Of a DNA stretch of 64,000 bases, positions 47,379 through 59,527 are shown one piece after another. The DNA comes from Miscanthus floridulus (lineage: Eukaryota > Streptophyta > Magnoliopsida > Poales > Poaceae): assembly GCF_019320115.1 (NCBI RefSeq), contig NC_089593.1, positions 18,336,870 through 18,400,869 of the forward strand, given 5' to 3'. Every line of letters starts with the position of its first letter. The first letter of the stretch is position 1. The notes beneath the pieces were generated by a model. That model did no database searches, was not told the DNA's origin, and saw only the letters and a list, made by a program, of their open reading frames with translations. A program made the translations under genes and the position numbers.

Positions 47379-48117
47379 CTGTAGCAAAAAGTTGCAACGT
47401 AAGGGGAGAATCATTTAAGGGATACGAAATTTAATTAGTCGAGACCATCAATTTTAAAGGAGGCAGTAATGCAACAATGCTATGTGTGCTTGAAAATGAT
47501 GCATGCACGATCCGTACGTCCTCACAAACCTAGAAAAATTTAAAGGCTAGCGAATACATGGTGGCATACATACATTCTCTCGTATACGGTATCTAGTCGA
47601 TCTACAACGATATGTTGTTAGTGTACCTGCAGAAAATTTCATTTTAGCCCAATAGTTTCCTAAAAAGGCATATAAAGTAAGCAGTAAACTAAATACTTTC
47701 ATACATACATCCCCCGATGTATATATTCTAGTATCACGGCTACCCGACAGAGATACCCACATTTAAGTACTCTCATAGATACATGGTCAAACATGTAAGT
47801 ATGCGAGCAACCACAACTACTCTCCCCTAGACCGACGGTTGGACGGTCATGCTCTCACAACTCCCACTTACCAGAGCGTAGAGGTATTTTGATCCATATA
47901 TTACCACCCAAGCAGATGGCATCCATACAATAGCACGCCGTATGGACAACGAAACATAAACAAGCAGGAACCCCCAAGTTAGTACTTTAACAAGCCACCT
48001 AAGAGTCCTTATTTGGGCATAAGGGATATGACCACTAGCAATACTTAGTATTTAATTTAGGATTTTCACAAATACTTTTGTTTTAAATACACAAATGACA
48101 TGTTTAGTGTCGAATCT
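47379..48117 (-). other. Element 3 untranslated leader
   Basis: About 740 bp between the primer-binding site and the extra ORF. I see no coding potential. It ends (minus strand) with AACTTTTTGCTACAG before the ATG, resembling a 3' splice site. Confidence 0.5.
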
Positions 48118-48130
48118 TGCTCTGATGCCA
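48118..48130 (-). other. Element 3 primer-binding site
   Basis: The minus strand reads TGGCATCAGAGCA, two bases inside the LTR end. It matches the initiator-Met site except for one internal base and the last position. Confidence 0.8.
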
Positions 48131-48132
48131 GC

Positions 48133-49407
48133 TGTAATAGAACCGACCAAATCATAAGAACGTAAGTACAAAAACAATCATCGAAGCGATCAAATTCCTG
48201 TACTTAAGCTCCCATAATCCCGGTAGTCCAAAAATCACGAAGGATTTCAACCAACTCTCGACATACAAACCAAGACCGTAGTGATTCAACACAACACATC
48301 ATTCGTTACACATTTCACAAGTAGCATTCGGAGTACATCCATCAGAGTTCGAATAAAAATATTACAAACCAAGTTCAAATTTGTGGAAGCAACATAGTTT
48401 AGTACATAACTTCATAGTTTCAAATACATTGCCAGATCTGAGTCATGTCCCACAAAAGCATCTTCAGGTACGAGAACTAGGAGAGACCGTGCCCAACGGT
48501 CTAGTCTTCATCCCTAGCTAGGAGAAGGCAATACTTGCAGCAACCAAAGTAGAACTGGTCCTCTGCAATAGGTGCGAGATAAACCCTGAGTACGAGAAGG
48601 TACTCAGCTAGACTTACCCGTCAAAACCAGAAATAAAAGACACCAAGGGTCATGCAAGGCTTATGAGGTGGGCTAGCAGGACACAGTTGCATAAAAGAGC
48701 TTATGAATATAGTAACCAATTTAAAACTTCGCATCAAGTTATCATCATTTACCTGTCCACTAGATTTGCACCTGTACTAGAGCACTCACTTATTAGGAGC
48801 AAACAATATTAACCATAGCAGGTATAATAAGGCTATCATCATCATATCATAATTTCCAAACCATTAGGTTATTTAGTGTATCTACTTTGGAGATAAGCCC
48901 GTCAAGTTCTCACTAACCAGGAGAGACGGCGACTTGAATTGAATTACAACTCAGCTGAGGGGGTATTCCTAACTCTCACCCTGTCATACTTTGCAAGGGT
49001 AGCCGTGGGTCACCTTTGGGACAACTCAGGAACCAAATTCGCGGGTTCGATCAGCGCCAGCGCTCTCAAGGATTACCCTTCTGCCAGGACGATCAGGACT
49101 TTTAAATCACCTACCCTTGGACTCATGCCTACGGCTCCCTTCGGAGGCGTACTTTATACTTATCGACTCCCGGCCTGAGGTGAACTACTCGGCTTCGTGG
49201 TCGGTCTCCAGACCCGGCCAACTAAGAGAGAGGCATGCATTCAACATAAATAGGAAAGGCTCCAAGATTCAGTCCTTAAGCGACACAAACGGAGTCACTA
49301 CAAACCGGAAGCCTCCGTCCGGTCTTCATTTTAAATTAAGACTGGTTCTTTTCCACGATAGCAAATATAGCCAACCGTGCCATATGTATCTTCCTATATC
49401 TCGTAGG
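48133..49407 (-). repeat. Element 3 5' LTR, truncated
   Basis: The 1275 bp nearest the internal region match 37347-38622 and 51515-52789. At 49407 (TCTCGTAGG) the match stops and sequence equivalent to 35213 of the element 2 3' LTR begins. This is a rearrangement junction, not an LTR end. Confidence 0.92.
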
Positions 49408-51514
49408 ACTTACTAGTACTCCGATTCACCGGGAAGCCTTACGTACCACTCGCCCTATATGGTGCGGGACGGCCGGACTACTTGGTAGGATATTGCCACT
49501 ACTGCTAGGTTGATAGCGGACAGTGTAAGGAGGTACGGGGCGCGGAGGATTTCCCCCACACCCTTCTGAGACTTCATGGAGACCTTATGGACCCAGCTCA
49601 TGACTCATAGTTTCAGTCACCCCAGACTAGACTTGGGGTGAACCAGGGCTGAATGGTAGAGTGGCATTATCCTAGGCTAGCAAGCGGCCGGAATCAGCCC
49701 AGTTGACGATGGTCAGCGAGGAAGGCGAATCTTGTGGTTATGTAAAACCTTTGCAGAGTGTATGGTTGATTGATCGATACATGTGCCAACTTGTCGGCTA
49801 TGGACCTTTCCTGGGTTTCGCTTAAACTAGATAGTGAGATGAGTCATTCCTTTCTCCCCCTATGAGAGTGTCGGTCGTAGCCAAGGGCTACGGGCCTTGA
49901 GACAGTGCCGAGAGGGAGTTGGCCTGTCGACTGAGCGATGGTATGGTTATGGTATGGTTATGGTATGATGATGGTGTGGTGATGGAGGTATATCGATCCT
50001 AGGATCGAAACCTAGCTCTAGAATGGAAATGGGGTGGAATGTGTGTGGGAATGGTGTTAAAACTTGATAAACTACTATTATATACTTGATATGCTAATGC
50101 ATAGGAAACCCCAGCCTTATAGGTTCCTTTTGACTATATCCAACTTGCATCCAATTTTCACAAAGCAATGCTCATAGGGTTGGGAGTGGCCAGTACAAAT
50201 CGTACTGATAAATTTTGGCACACAGGTTCTGCTGAGGAGTATAGCTCCAAGGAGTTTGACGGTTGAGGGGTTCGTGCCTACGCTCGAGTTTGGCGATCTT
50301 ATCTTCAAGCTGTTCCGAATGAATGCTACTTTTGATTCCGCCAATACGGCGATGTAATAATTTAAGTACCTCCGCACTATTTGTACTATGATATTATCAT
50401 TGTATGGATGTGATATTCGACTAGAATTTGGGTAATATGATCTATAACGGTCTTATTACACTTCGATGTTGTGGATTTCCCTTCGCGGAAATCGGGGTCG
50501 TTTCAATTACTGAATAAAGTACTTGATAAAAGTAAAGTACTAAATAAAGTAAATGCTAAATAAAAGATTAAAAAGGAGCTATACCAGACTAGAAGACTCT
50601 TCCAAACTCCGAGGCAAGCTTCGCTCTAACTCTATCACTACAAGCTAGCTACTACTTCTAAAGCTACTACTTGAGAGCTTCTTGGAGAGCTTGGAATGCT
50701 TGAGGGATGATCTTCACCGAGCACCACTGCCCCTTTATAGTGTGTAGAGGGTTGGGGGCTACTTGTAGGTAGCAATGAGGCAGTGGAGAGGCAAGGGGGC
50801 ATCGGCCGACCGTCCCCTGCACTGCCTTTGCATCCAATGGCGATGGATGCCCTATAGATGGCGGTTGCATGTAGGTAGGTCAGTTGCTTTGATAGGTAAG
50901 ACGGTTTTTAGGTCAGTTTGGCCCCTCAAGTGTATGATAATGGATCCATGGATCCAAGGGAGCTCAACCTTCACCTTTGGATCAAATCGGCATAGATCAA
51001 TGTTGGAGAGGACTCCTAATCAGTGATGTGGCAGGCCAGGTGAGGCGTTGGGCGATGCCATGTGGCGTCGACCGACCCCACCAAGTGGGCCCACGGCCAC
51101 TTGCCTCCTATGCACCTTATTTGTCCATTTTTGTGAAAATTCCTGCATAAAAATAATTTTTTCAAGTACAAGTGAAACTAGGTGAATTATAAACATGTAA
51201 TGGCACTGTGATGTTGTTTTACCTTGGTTTTGGGTGGAATGTTGATGGTCAAAATGGGTGTTAGTGACCATCAACAAGTGTATCTTGTCATTTTAGGGGA
51301 GAAGGTTAACTTGTTATTTGGCTCTATTACCATGGATGTTTGTTTGTGTTGTAAAGGTGTGCTTTCTAGTCACTTTCTTTATCTTTTTAGTCATTTGAGG
51401 ACAAAAGGTTATCTTGTTATTTGGCTCTATTAATGTGGATGTTTGTTTGTGGTGTAAAGGTGCGCTTTCTCCTCATTTGCTTTATCTTTTTAGTCATTTG
51501 AGGAGAAAAGCTTA
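49408..51514. repeat. Duplicated block: element 2 LTR end, solo LTR right part and minisatellite
   Basis: Matches 35213-37346 nearly throughout. It comprises the last 1.1 kb of the element 2 3' LTR (49408-50505), the target copy ATTAC (50506-50510), the right part of the solo LTR (50511-51276), and the minisatellite up to GCTTA (51510-51514). It differs by scattered substitutions and lacks about 26 bp near 51018 that the other copy has at about 36823-36848. Confidence 0.93.
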
Positions 51515-54500
51515 CGTAACAGAACCGACCAAATCATAAGAATGTAAGTACAAAAACAATCACCGAAGCGATCAAATTCCTGTACTTAAGCTCCCATAAT
51601 CCCGGTAGTCCGGAAATCATGAAGGATTTCAACCAACTCTCGATATACAAACCAAGACCGTAGTGATTCAACACAACACATCATTTGTTACACATTTCAA
51701 AAGTAGCATTCGGAGTACATCCATCAGAGTTCGAATAAAAATATTACAAACCAAGTTCAAATTTGCGGAAGCAACATAGTTTAGTACATAACTTCATAGT
51801 TTCAAATACATTGCCAGATCTGAGTCATGTCCCACAAAAGCATCTTTAGGTACGAGAACTAGGAGAGACCACGCCCAACGGTCTAGTCTTCATCCCCAGT
51901 CCGGAGAAGGCAATACTTGCAGCAACCAAAGTAGAACTGGTCATCTGTAACAGGTGGGAGATAAACCCTGAGTACGAGAAGGTACTCAGCTAGACTTACC
52001 CGTCAAAACCAGAAATAAAAGACACCAAGGGTCATGCAAGGCTTATGAGGTGGGCTAGCTGGACACAGTTGCATAAAAGAGCTTATGAATATAGTAAACA
52101 ATTTAAAACTTCTCATCAAGTTATCATCATTTACCTGTCCACTAGATTTGCACCTGTACTAGAGCACTCACTTATTAGGAGCAAACAATATTAACCATAG
52201 CAGGTATAATAAGGTTGTCATCATCATATCATCATTTCCGAACCATTAGGTTATTTAGTGTATCTACTTTAGAGATAAGCCCGTCAAGTTCTCACTAACC
52301 AGGAGAGACGACGACTCGAATTGAATTACAACTCAGCTGAGGGGGTATTCCTAACTCTCACCCTAGCATACTTTGCAAGGGTAGCCGTGGGTCACCTTTG
52401 GGACAACTCAGGAACCAAATTCGTGGGTTCGATCAGCGCCAGCGCTCTCAAGGATTACCCTTCTGCCAGGACGATCAGGACTTTTAAATCACCTACCCTT
52501 GGACTCATGCCTATGGCTCCCTTCCGAGGCGTACTTTATACTTATCGACTCCCAGCCTGAGGTGAACTACTCGGCTTCGTGGTCGGTCTCCAGACCCGGC
52601 CAACTAAGAGAGAGGCATGCGTTCAACATGAACAGGAAAGGCTCCAAGATTCAGTCCTTAAGCGACACAGACGGAGTCACTGCAAACCGGCAAGCCTCCG
52701 TCCAGTCTTTATTTCAAATTAAGACTAGTTCTTTTCCACGATAGCAAATATAGCCAACCGTGCCATATGTATCTTCCTATATCTCGTAGGTGACAGGAAA
52801 TCACCTGACTTCTACCATGTTTAAGCAGGGCTAAGCACTACACGAGCCTGAGCTACATAGGATTCAGGGTATCAATATCTAGACAAGGATTGGATAACCA
52901 ATGCAGCAAGTGTTTGCATCCAACACCTAAACTTAATGCAATAATATATATATATATATAACAATAATACTGTAACTGCATTTTGGAAATTAGGAGGCTT
53001 AATATGCTCCGGGGCTTGCCTTTCACAAAGTTGCACGGACGGTGATCCGGGCACTCAACGGCGACCTCATCTGGCACTTCTCCTGAAGGTTGCACCTCCT
53101 GAATCTCCGGTGTTGGCTGCTGCTGCTCGCTCAGTTCCTCGAATTCCAGCAGGGTCACTCCTTCCGGTACACCTATTGCATGCCGATGCACAAGATAAAT
53201 ATCATGGATGCATAAGGAATGACATGATGCTCATGATGAATGAATCACAGTAAGTGTTTAACGCAAACATCACTGGACACTCGTTTACCGATTAAGAATA
53301 GCTCTATTCAAATCACTTTAAAACGTGTATCTAACTTAACTTGAAGAACGAGATCAACTTACCTAACTTGCATAACCTAAGATAAAGATGCTCATCTTCA
53401 GTTAAAGGCCTAACACCTAGGAACATTACCACAAACTTAGAAATAGTAAAGGCATACTTAAAACAATAGTTAAAGTTTCATATGCACACGGGTAGTTCCT
53501 TAATTCAATCATAACTAGAGTTCTATAAATTAAATGACTTGCAAGAGGACATTCTGGAAAGCTTATGAAATTATCTACAAATCATTTGTAAACATCAAAG
53601 CATGATTCTTACGTTAACCAAATCGAATTCTAGTAACCCTAGAATCTGTCCAGAAATGACAGGGTTACTAAATTAAATATTTAGTGATGATGCAAAAGCA
53701 TAATTGGACCAAACCAAGTTTACCAACTTGTTGTGCATACCAGAGGAACATTAGAAAGTATAGTGCCAACTTCTAAATAAATTATTTAATATCCTTTTCT
53801 AATTTATTTAGTTAATTAGGTGATTAAAGCAATATATAGTACAACTATTCAGAAAAATCTACAAAAATTACAGTAGCTATCTCATGCTTCACATAGACTA
53901 CCATAAAAATTTCAAAGCTATTGGGTAAGCAGAACTTGCTGTATCCAAAATAATAGGCGGCATGTCTATTTTTAGCATAATTAGGAAACCCTATTGAAAA
54001 GTGTCGAGCAATAGATTTCTCATTTTTCCTAGCATCATTCTAGCATAAGAACAGCACTCACCAAATTTTACCCTTACTGGATCTATAGAAAAATTATGAA
54101 AATTCACACAAGATCCATCCATGCAAACAAGAGAATTTTATAACTCCTACATACAGTGTCCAAAATGTATGAAAATTTAACTACAAGCTATTCATGATAT
54201 GAGCAGTACACCATAAAAATTTCATGTCATTTGGAGCTACATAGAAAAGATATAATTATCCCTATTTCCTTCATGATTAAAAGAGATATTTAGCAACTCC
54301 ATTTTTCATAACAAAACATGGCATAATTTATATTTTTAATATAAACTAGACATTATCATGAACTCAACAAAATTGGAACCACATCATTTGAATCTACCAA
54401 CTAGGAGATACATATTTTTGAATATATACACAAATCTGTGAAAAGAATAAAACAAAAACGAATTTGAAACCCTACTCTACTGCTGGGCCGGCCCGGTCAG

Positions 54501-56181
54501 ACTCGGCGGCCCATAGTGCATGCGCAAGCGCAACCCAGCCACGACGCGGCCCAGGCTGGCTCCCGCCTGAGAACGACGGCTGACGCGCGGGTCCCACGCG
54601 ACAGAGAGACAAACAAGGGAAGGGAGAACGGACGGCGGCGCAACTCGTCGCCGGTGGCCTCTCCGGTGAGTCCAGCGGTGCTACGGCGTTCACCTCACCC
54701 GTGCGCATCTAGTGGTGCCCTCAATTGAAGCTATTGCTGCGGCTAAAGGCAATGGCGACGACCATGGCGGCGCACGGCCACGGCATGGCCGGCTCCGGCG
54801 AGGCTACGGCGTCTCGGCCCTAATGGCCCACTCTACGAGCTTTAGCGTCACACACAGCAGCAAGCGCAAGGGAGAGAAAGGATGGAAAGGCCGCGGTGGC
54901 AGTTGGCCGCGTGGAGCGCCAACTCTGGCGAGGTCCCGCCATGGCGGCGGTGGAAGAACTAGCGATTACGCCCTTACCCAGCCTCAATCGCCCCGGCTAA
55001 AAGGTAGAGGTGGTAGAGGAGATCACGGCGAGGCTAGGAACAAGATGGCCAGCGCGTTTTTGTAGTGGCGAGTGCGCAAGGCAACGGCGATGCTCGGTCG
55101 GAACTGGAGGAGCTGCGGTGGCTCGGCGTTGTGCGCGGTGGAGGCAAAAGAGTGCAAATGGAGCAGGCGAGTGCGTCGGGCAGGCGCTGGCCTTCATCTG
55201 GAGCTCGGACGCACGATGTGGAGACGTCGGCAGAGCATGCATGCCACGCGGCGAGCATCTCCTGCGCCGGTCGGCCACGGCGAACTCTGACCATTTTCTG
55301 AAAATTGCGATTCAGTGTTCAATGACAACGCCTGACAGCGTGACTTCAACGATCCGTAACTCCCAAACGGTGGCGATCTGGTTCATGGTATAGTTAACAA
55401 AATTGAAGACCTAAGTGAGTACTACAACTTCTTCAATTGGAGCTCGAGCTGGTTCGGCCTGGTTAGGGAGATACAAGTCTCCAAACATTGGTACACGAAA
55501 CTGTAACTCAACTTAAGGACTTAGAAAAATTCTAAGTATGAAATCAGCAGGGAAATTTGACTTGTGGGCCTTGTTTGACCATGTTCCACACATTTTCATG
55601 AGTGGGTCATAAAACAACTTTTGTTCCTTGGTAAATTGGCTACAACTTTGGTAAAGAGTGCACAGCCATGCAAAGTCTCTAAGTTGGTCTTTTGAATCAG
55701 TCAAACAGTGGCACTCTAAGGGTCAATTCAAGTCAAACCTCTCCTAAAGGGCAATTTGGTCATTTTGGTCCACATGAACAATGTCCAAACAATTACCCTA
55801 AGTGTAGTTAAGGTGTATTAGACCATAATCAACCACTTTACACAAGTGCTATACCAATTTCTAATGATCACATGTGATGAAGCAACAAAACAAGCAATTC
55901 ACTCAAATGTTGCAATTCCATGTTTCACATGTTTCATGACTTTGTTGTTATTTTGTACTTGTCATATTACTACCATGTTGCCATGTTTCAAGGTATGAGA
56001 AACTCATGTTGCATTCACATGTTGCACTACTACCATTTATAAGCAATCAAGTATGAAACAAACAGAATTTGCGAATGTTGCAAGTGTATGTTTCAGTGAC
56101 AATGGCATGATGACATAGATGATGCATATGTTTATGAAATGAAATGCACTTTTGTGGAAGCCAAACACCTAGTGTGTTACA
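51515..56181 (-). mobile_element. Solo LTR of the element 3 family
   Basis: A 4667-bp full-length LTR flanked by GCTTA at 51510-51514 and 56182-56186, with no internal region. Its left terminal base is C instead of T (CGTAACAG). The flanking duplication is the same as that left of element 3, so this is a second version of the same insertion, reduced to a solo LTR. Confidence 0.9.
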
Positions 56182-56262
56182 GCTTACATTGTTATTTGGC
56201 TTTATTACTATGGATGTGTGTTTGTGGTGTAAACATGTGCTTTCTTGTCATTTCCTTTATCT
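56182..56262. repeat. Minisatellite segment 3, right of the LTR cluster
   Basis: Starts with the target copy GCTTA and continues CATTGTTATTTGGCTTTATT, the same unit as at 37109-37346. Joined in thought with 20450-20549 and 37109-37346 it gives roughly 410 bp, close to the length of the array upstream of copy 1. Confidence 0.75.
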
Positions 56263-56696
56263 CTTCCTAGATCATGCAAGGATTGATAATACATCTTCTA
56301 CTTTGTGATGTTGAGTCATGGTGGTTGTAGTAATCATGAGATTCCTTTACTTCTCATTTCAGTAATGTATGTTGAAGACATCATGCAAGACCATCACAAA
56401 AAGCATCAACAAACTTTCATGCAGGCCACCTATATTTTGTGAACAAGAGACATTTTTCATCTTGTATACTCCTAAAAGTGAAACCAAAACACCATTACTT
56501 TGCCTTGAAGCAAATAATTATTGATATGGAACTGTGTTCTTAAAATCTTAAAGGGCGTGCATTCCTAGAATTTAGTTGTTAAAGATAATCTTGTTCTAAG
56601 TTTACAAAAAATGTTTATGAGTAAGATGGCAAAAAAGTAAAAATGAAGAAAATGGGTAGGGGTCTCCCATACTAACTTCAATAAAAACAAAGTACC
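56263..56696. other. Stretch downstream of the unrecognised gene
   Basis: No gene recognised. It could be intronic sequence of the minus-strand gene at 56697-57744, since a GTACTTTG splice donor candidate opens it on the minus strand. Confidence 0.3.
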
Positions 56697-57744
56697 TGTG
56701 ATAGACCAGATGGCAAATCCATAACAAATAGATACGGCGGCTTTCCTGTTTGTGGCATAAATATTTTGTATGGAAGCCAGGTCATGAGTAGGCCTGGACG
56801 AAAAACTCGTAACTCGCTAGCTCGCTCGACTCGCTCGTTAGTGGCTCGGCTCTAGCTCTGCTCGTTTGAATTTTTAATTAATGAGCCAGCTCAGTTAATT
56901 AACAAGCCAGCTCGAGCCAGCTTGCGAGCTGCTCACGAGCCAAAACAAGCCAAGATAATTGACATGACAACAACTACAATAGGCCGCTTAGTCCAATACA
57001 AATTAAAGCAGACCATATATTCCTCTGCCTATGGCCCAACACGATTAAACACTAAAACCCTAGACCAATAGACCCCATGGCCCCATCCAGTCACCCTACC
57101 GACCTACCCCATGGCATCATGTTCATGCGAGAGTCCAAAATTCATATGTATTTTGTTTATTCCATTTTGAAAATGCATGTGATGTGTTTGTTGCTAACTT
57201 GCGGTTATAATCTCTATGTACTGTGTTTTTATGCTTTGGCTCACGAGCCAAACGAGCTAGCTCGAGCTTGCTAACGAGCCGAGCCGAGCTAGTCTTCTGG
57301 CTCGTTTATATAACAAGCCGAGTCATAACAAGCCGAGCTATAATGAGCCAAGTCATAACGAGCTGTGCTGGCTCGATATCCAGCCCTAGTCATGAGAGAA
57401 GTAGGTGGATCACTGCTACTTGTTGGTTGAATTGTAGCCTCTATGTCTTCATAAGTTAAGAAAGAATCTAGATATTTGGAAGCATTTTGGCATCTCTTTG
57501 TCAATGAACTGAAGTAGAAATCATACCATAATAAAGGACCATTGTTTTCAATTACAAGGATGACACACAGTTGCACACCGATGGATACACACCACCACAT
57601 GCCACACCTAATTGCAAGTGCTTCAAAAATATAACCACAGAAAGCACTTGTTGGATTAGTGAAAATCATGCCATATTGTGTATCATAGTGGGTGGTACCA
57701 TAGTTCATTCCTCTACAAACCCCACCAAGATGTGCCTCAATCTA
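56697..57744 (-). pseudogene. Unrecognised gene exon split by a hAT miniature element
   Basis: I do not recognise the protein. On the minus strand an exon appears to begin near 57744 after ATCATAG. It is open from IEAHLGGVCRGMNYGTTHYD through a hydrophobic, Cys/Trp-containing stretch (FEALAIRCGMWWCVSIGVQL) to DPPTSLM at 57389. The hAT element (56789-57388) then interrupts. Past it the coding sense resumes (TWLPYKIFMPQTGKPPYLFV) to LPSGLSQ, ending at a likely splice donor CAG/GTACTT at 56697. The frame is uninterrupted on both sides apart from the insertion, and 8 bp of it are the target duplication. Upstream are a splice donor (AAGAG/GTAAGT near 57832) and a TATA box (58004-58010). The hydrophobic segment could be a membrane helix. 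The true start is unclear. Confidence 0.5.
56789..57388. mobile_element. hAT-type miniature transposon (600 bp) with 8-bp target duplication
   Basis: Ends TAGGCCTGGA at the left and TCCAGCCCTA at the right form imperfect terminal inverted repeats. The 8-bp sequence GTCATGAG occurs directly on both sides (56781-56788 and 57389-57396), diagnostic for hAT elements. The subterminal regions are packed with GAGCC, GCTCG and GAGCTAGCTCG motifs in both orientations. There is no transposase, so it is non-autonomous. Confidence 0.92.
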
Positions 57745-58003
57745 TGATCTGATGAAACCATAATTACAGTCAAATGAACTAAAATTTTAATATTGAAAAT
57801 ACTATGCAAAAGAAAGATATAAAACTTACCTCTTCTTATTGAAGATAAAATTATTATTGAGACTTCCATTAACCAATTGAATGTCTAACTTATAATGACA
57901 CATATGATGGTTGATGACAGAGGGGAGTTAGGAACGCTTTGAGAAACTAAATGAAGAAGAAACTAATGGCCTCCAATGTCCCTATGCTACTTGCTAGGTT
58001 GCA

Positions 58004-58010
58004 TTTTATA
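58004..58010 (-). promoter_or_regulatory. Possible TATA box for the unrecognised gene
   Basis: TATAAAA on the minus strand in the context CTCTATAAAATGC, about 170 bp upstream of a possible first splice donor (near 57832). Confidence 0.35.
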
Positions 58011-58400
58011 GAGTTCTTGCATGAGATCATCCTCTCCCTTTTACGTTGTCCGACACGACACATCAATAGTTAATGGACCCTTTAGTGTCCACAACTTAAT
58101 GGGCCATGATTGTTATTTAACTTTTAGAATTGATGTTACACTAGACATACCAAATGAAGCATAAGGTAGAATGAGTTTGGCGATTGTTATACTAGTCTTA
58201 TGAGATGATCTCGGGCAGCATTGCTCTATTGGCCCAAAACATTAATCCCTAGGCTTGGCTCATTAAACATGTAATTCAATATTTTACATTATAATAAAGT
58301 ATTGTTGAGAAAAAAATCAAGTAGCAACTTAACAGAGTTGAATAATGCATTAAAATTTTAGATTAGCATCCCATGCAAGGACCAAGAACTAAAAAAATGA
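58011..58400. other. AT-rich intergenic DNA
   Basis: I see no gene, repeat or transposon end here. It may contain upstream regulatory DNA of the gene at 56697-57744. Confidence 0.3.
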
Positions 58401-58408
58401 TTTGAAGT

Positions 58409-58530
58409 CTATGGAGGTTGAATGCCTAATACAAAGTCCACAGAGCGCCACAAGGATTTGGCACAATAACACTCGAAGAAAAGATGTTGGAAAGCTTTTG
58501 ACTTACTACAAAGGCAGCACACACTTTACA
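58409..58530 (-). pseudogene. LINE-type zf-RVT fragment
   Basis: The minus strand encodes QHLFFECYCAKSLWRSVDF, ending in GIQPP and a stop at 58409. This is the characteristic end of the zinc-binding domain that follows reverse transcriptase in plant LINEs. A CKVC-like pair lies just upstream in another frame, so the remnant is frameshifted. No reverse transcriptase core is visible nearby. Confidence 0.6.
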
Positions 58531-58759
58531 AACATTTCAATTTCTCCTAACTACATTATCCTTGGTAAGTATGACCCCTCTTTTAAAGTACCACATACAA
58601 TTTTTTTGAGAGGTATTTTCATATGCCAAATTTCCTATGTAACCTTAACCCCATTATTAACAAGATTTCTATACATAGGCTTATGTGTAAAATGCCATAT
58701 TTATGAAGACTCCACATGATAGCATACAAACCCTAATTTACATTAATAAAAGCCACATT

Positions 58760-59527
58760 AGCAATAGTAGTGTGTCAATCAATTATCCTTTTCCCCACTA
58801 AATATCTCCTGTGGGAGATCCTAAGAAGACTTGTAGTGAGCACCTTTGCCATGCTGAGCAACTTTTGATGCTCCAGTAGTAGCAGACACCTTTCGCACAC
58901 CCCCTCTGAATTGTCTTTTTTCATGGTCTAGAGGTTAGCATCTTCCCCTAGGAGGCTTTTGTGGGGCTAGCACCTTTGGACTCCCTCTTCCTCCTAGAGT
59001 AGGAGCCGCCACAAAAACTTGATCAACAACCACAAGCCAATCATGTTATGAAATAGAGATATCATCAAAACATCTTGTTCTAGCATTGATGGTTAGGAAA
59101 CTTTTCACAAATGAGCTTGATCTCCTCAGCCAACAACTTCCCAACTAGGTCCTCTATCACCTAATCAACAGTATCTAATATTTTCCCTTAGTCACATCCT
59201 CAGACAACTTAACCTCAAACACATCCCTATACGTACAGCTTTGCCATAGATTCATATATGGGCACTTGTGCCCCACATCAGAGTGATAGCCATAAAAAAC
59301 TCCTCAGTCTTCTAGCCTTCATGAAGAGGACAAACTTTGACACAAACAAATTCCTCCCATGGACACTTATATTTTGAAAGCTTCTAAATAATGGCTTGGA
59401 CCTAGTGAATGGTATTGTTTAGCCTCTAGGAGTGTTCATGCGTTACAAGTAGATCAGGGATGTTCCCATCCAAATGATTCGAACCTAAAGCTTTGACTGG
59501 GACCTTGTGATAAAACTAGTACACCTA
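58760..59527. other. Unassigned stretch, possible retroelement debris
   Basis: No gene recognised. On the minus strand near 59280 the short string FYGYHSDVGHKCPYM loosely resembles a zinc knuckle, but stops interrupt it on both sides. I would not annotate it further. Confidence 0.25.

Larger units (their letters stand above)
37347..49407 (-). mobile_element. Element 3: chromovirus (Ty3/Gypsy), minus strand, 5' LTR broken off
   Basis: The 3' LTR (37347-41997) is complete. Then come a polypurine tract, pol, gag, an extra ORF with a histone H3-like start, a leader, a primer-binding site (48118-48130), and only the first 1275 bp of the 5' LTR (48133-49407). The left target copy GCTTA is at 37342-37346. 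Its natural partner is found at 56182-56186, after a second full LTR of the same family. Its reading frames are the least damaged of the three chromoviruses, including one open stretch of 626 codons. Confidence 0.92.

Noticed and set aside
49408..50505. A separate truncated insertion of the element 2 family
   Set aside because: It continues without a break into the same solo LTR and minisatellite as at 36312-37346, so it is part of a duplicated block, not an independent insertion.
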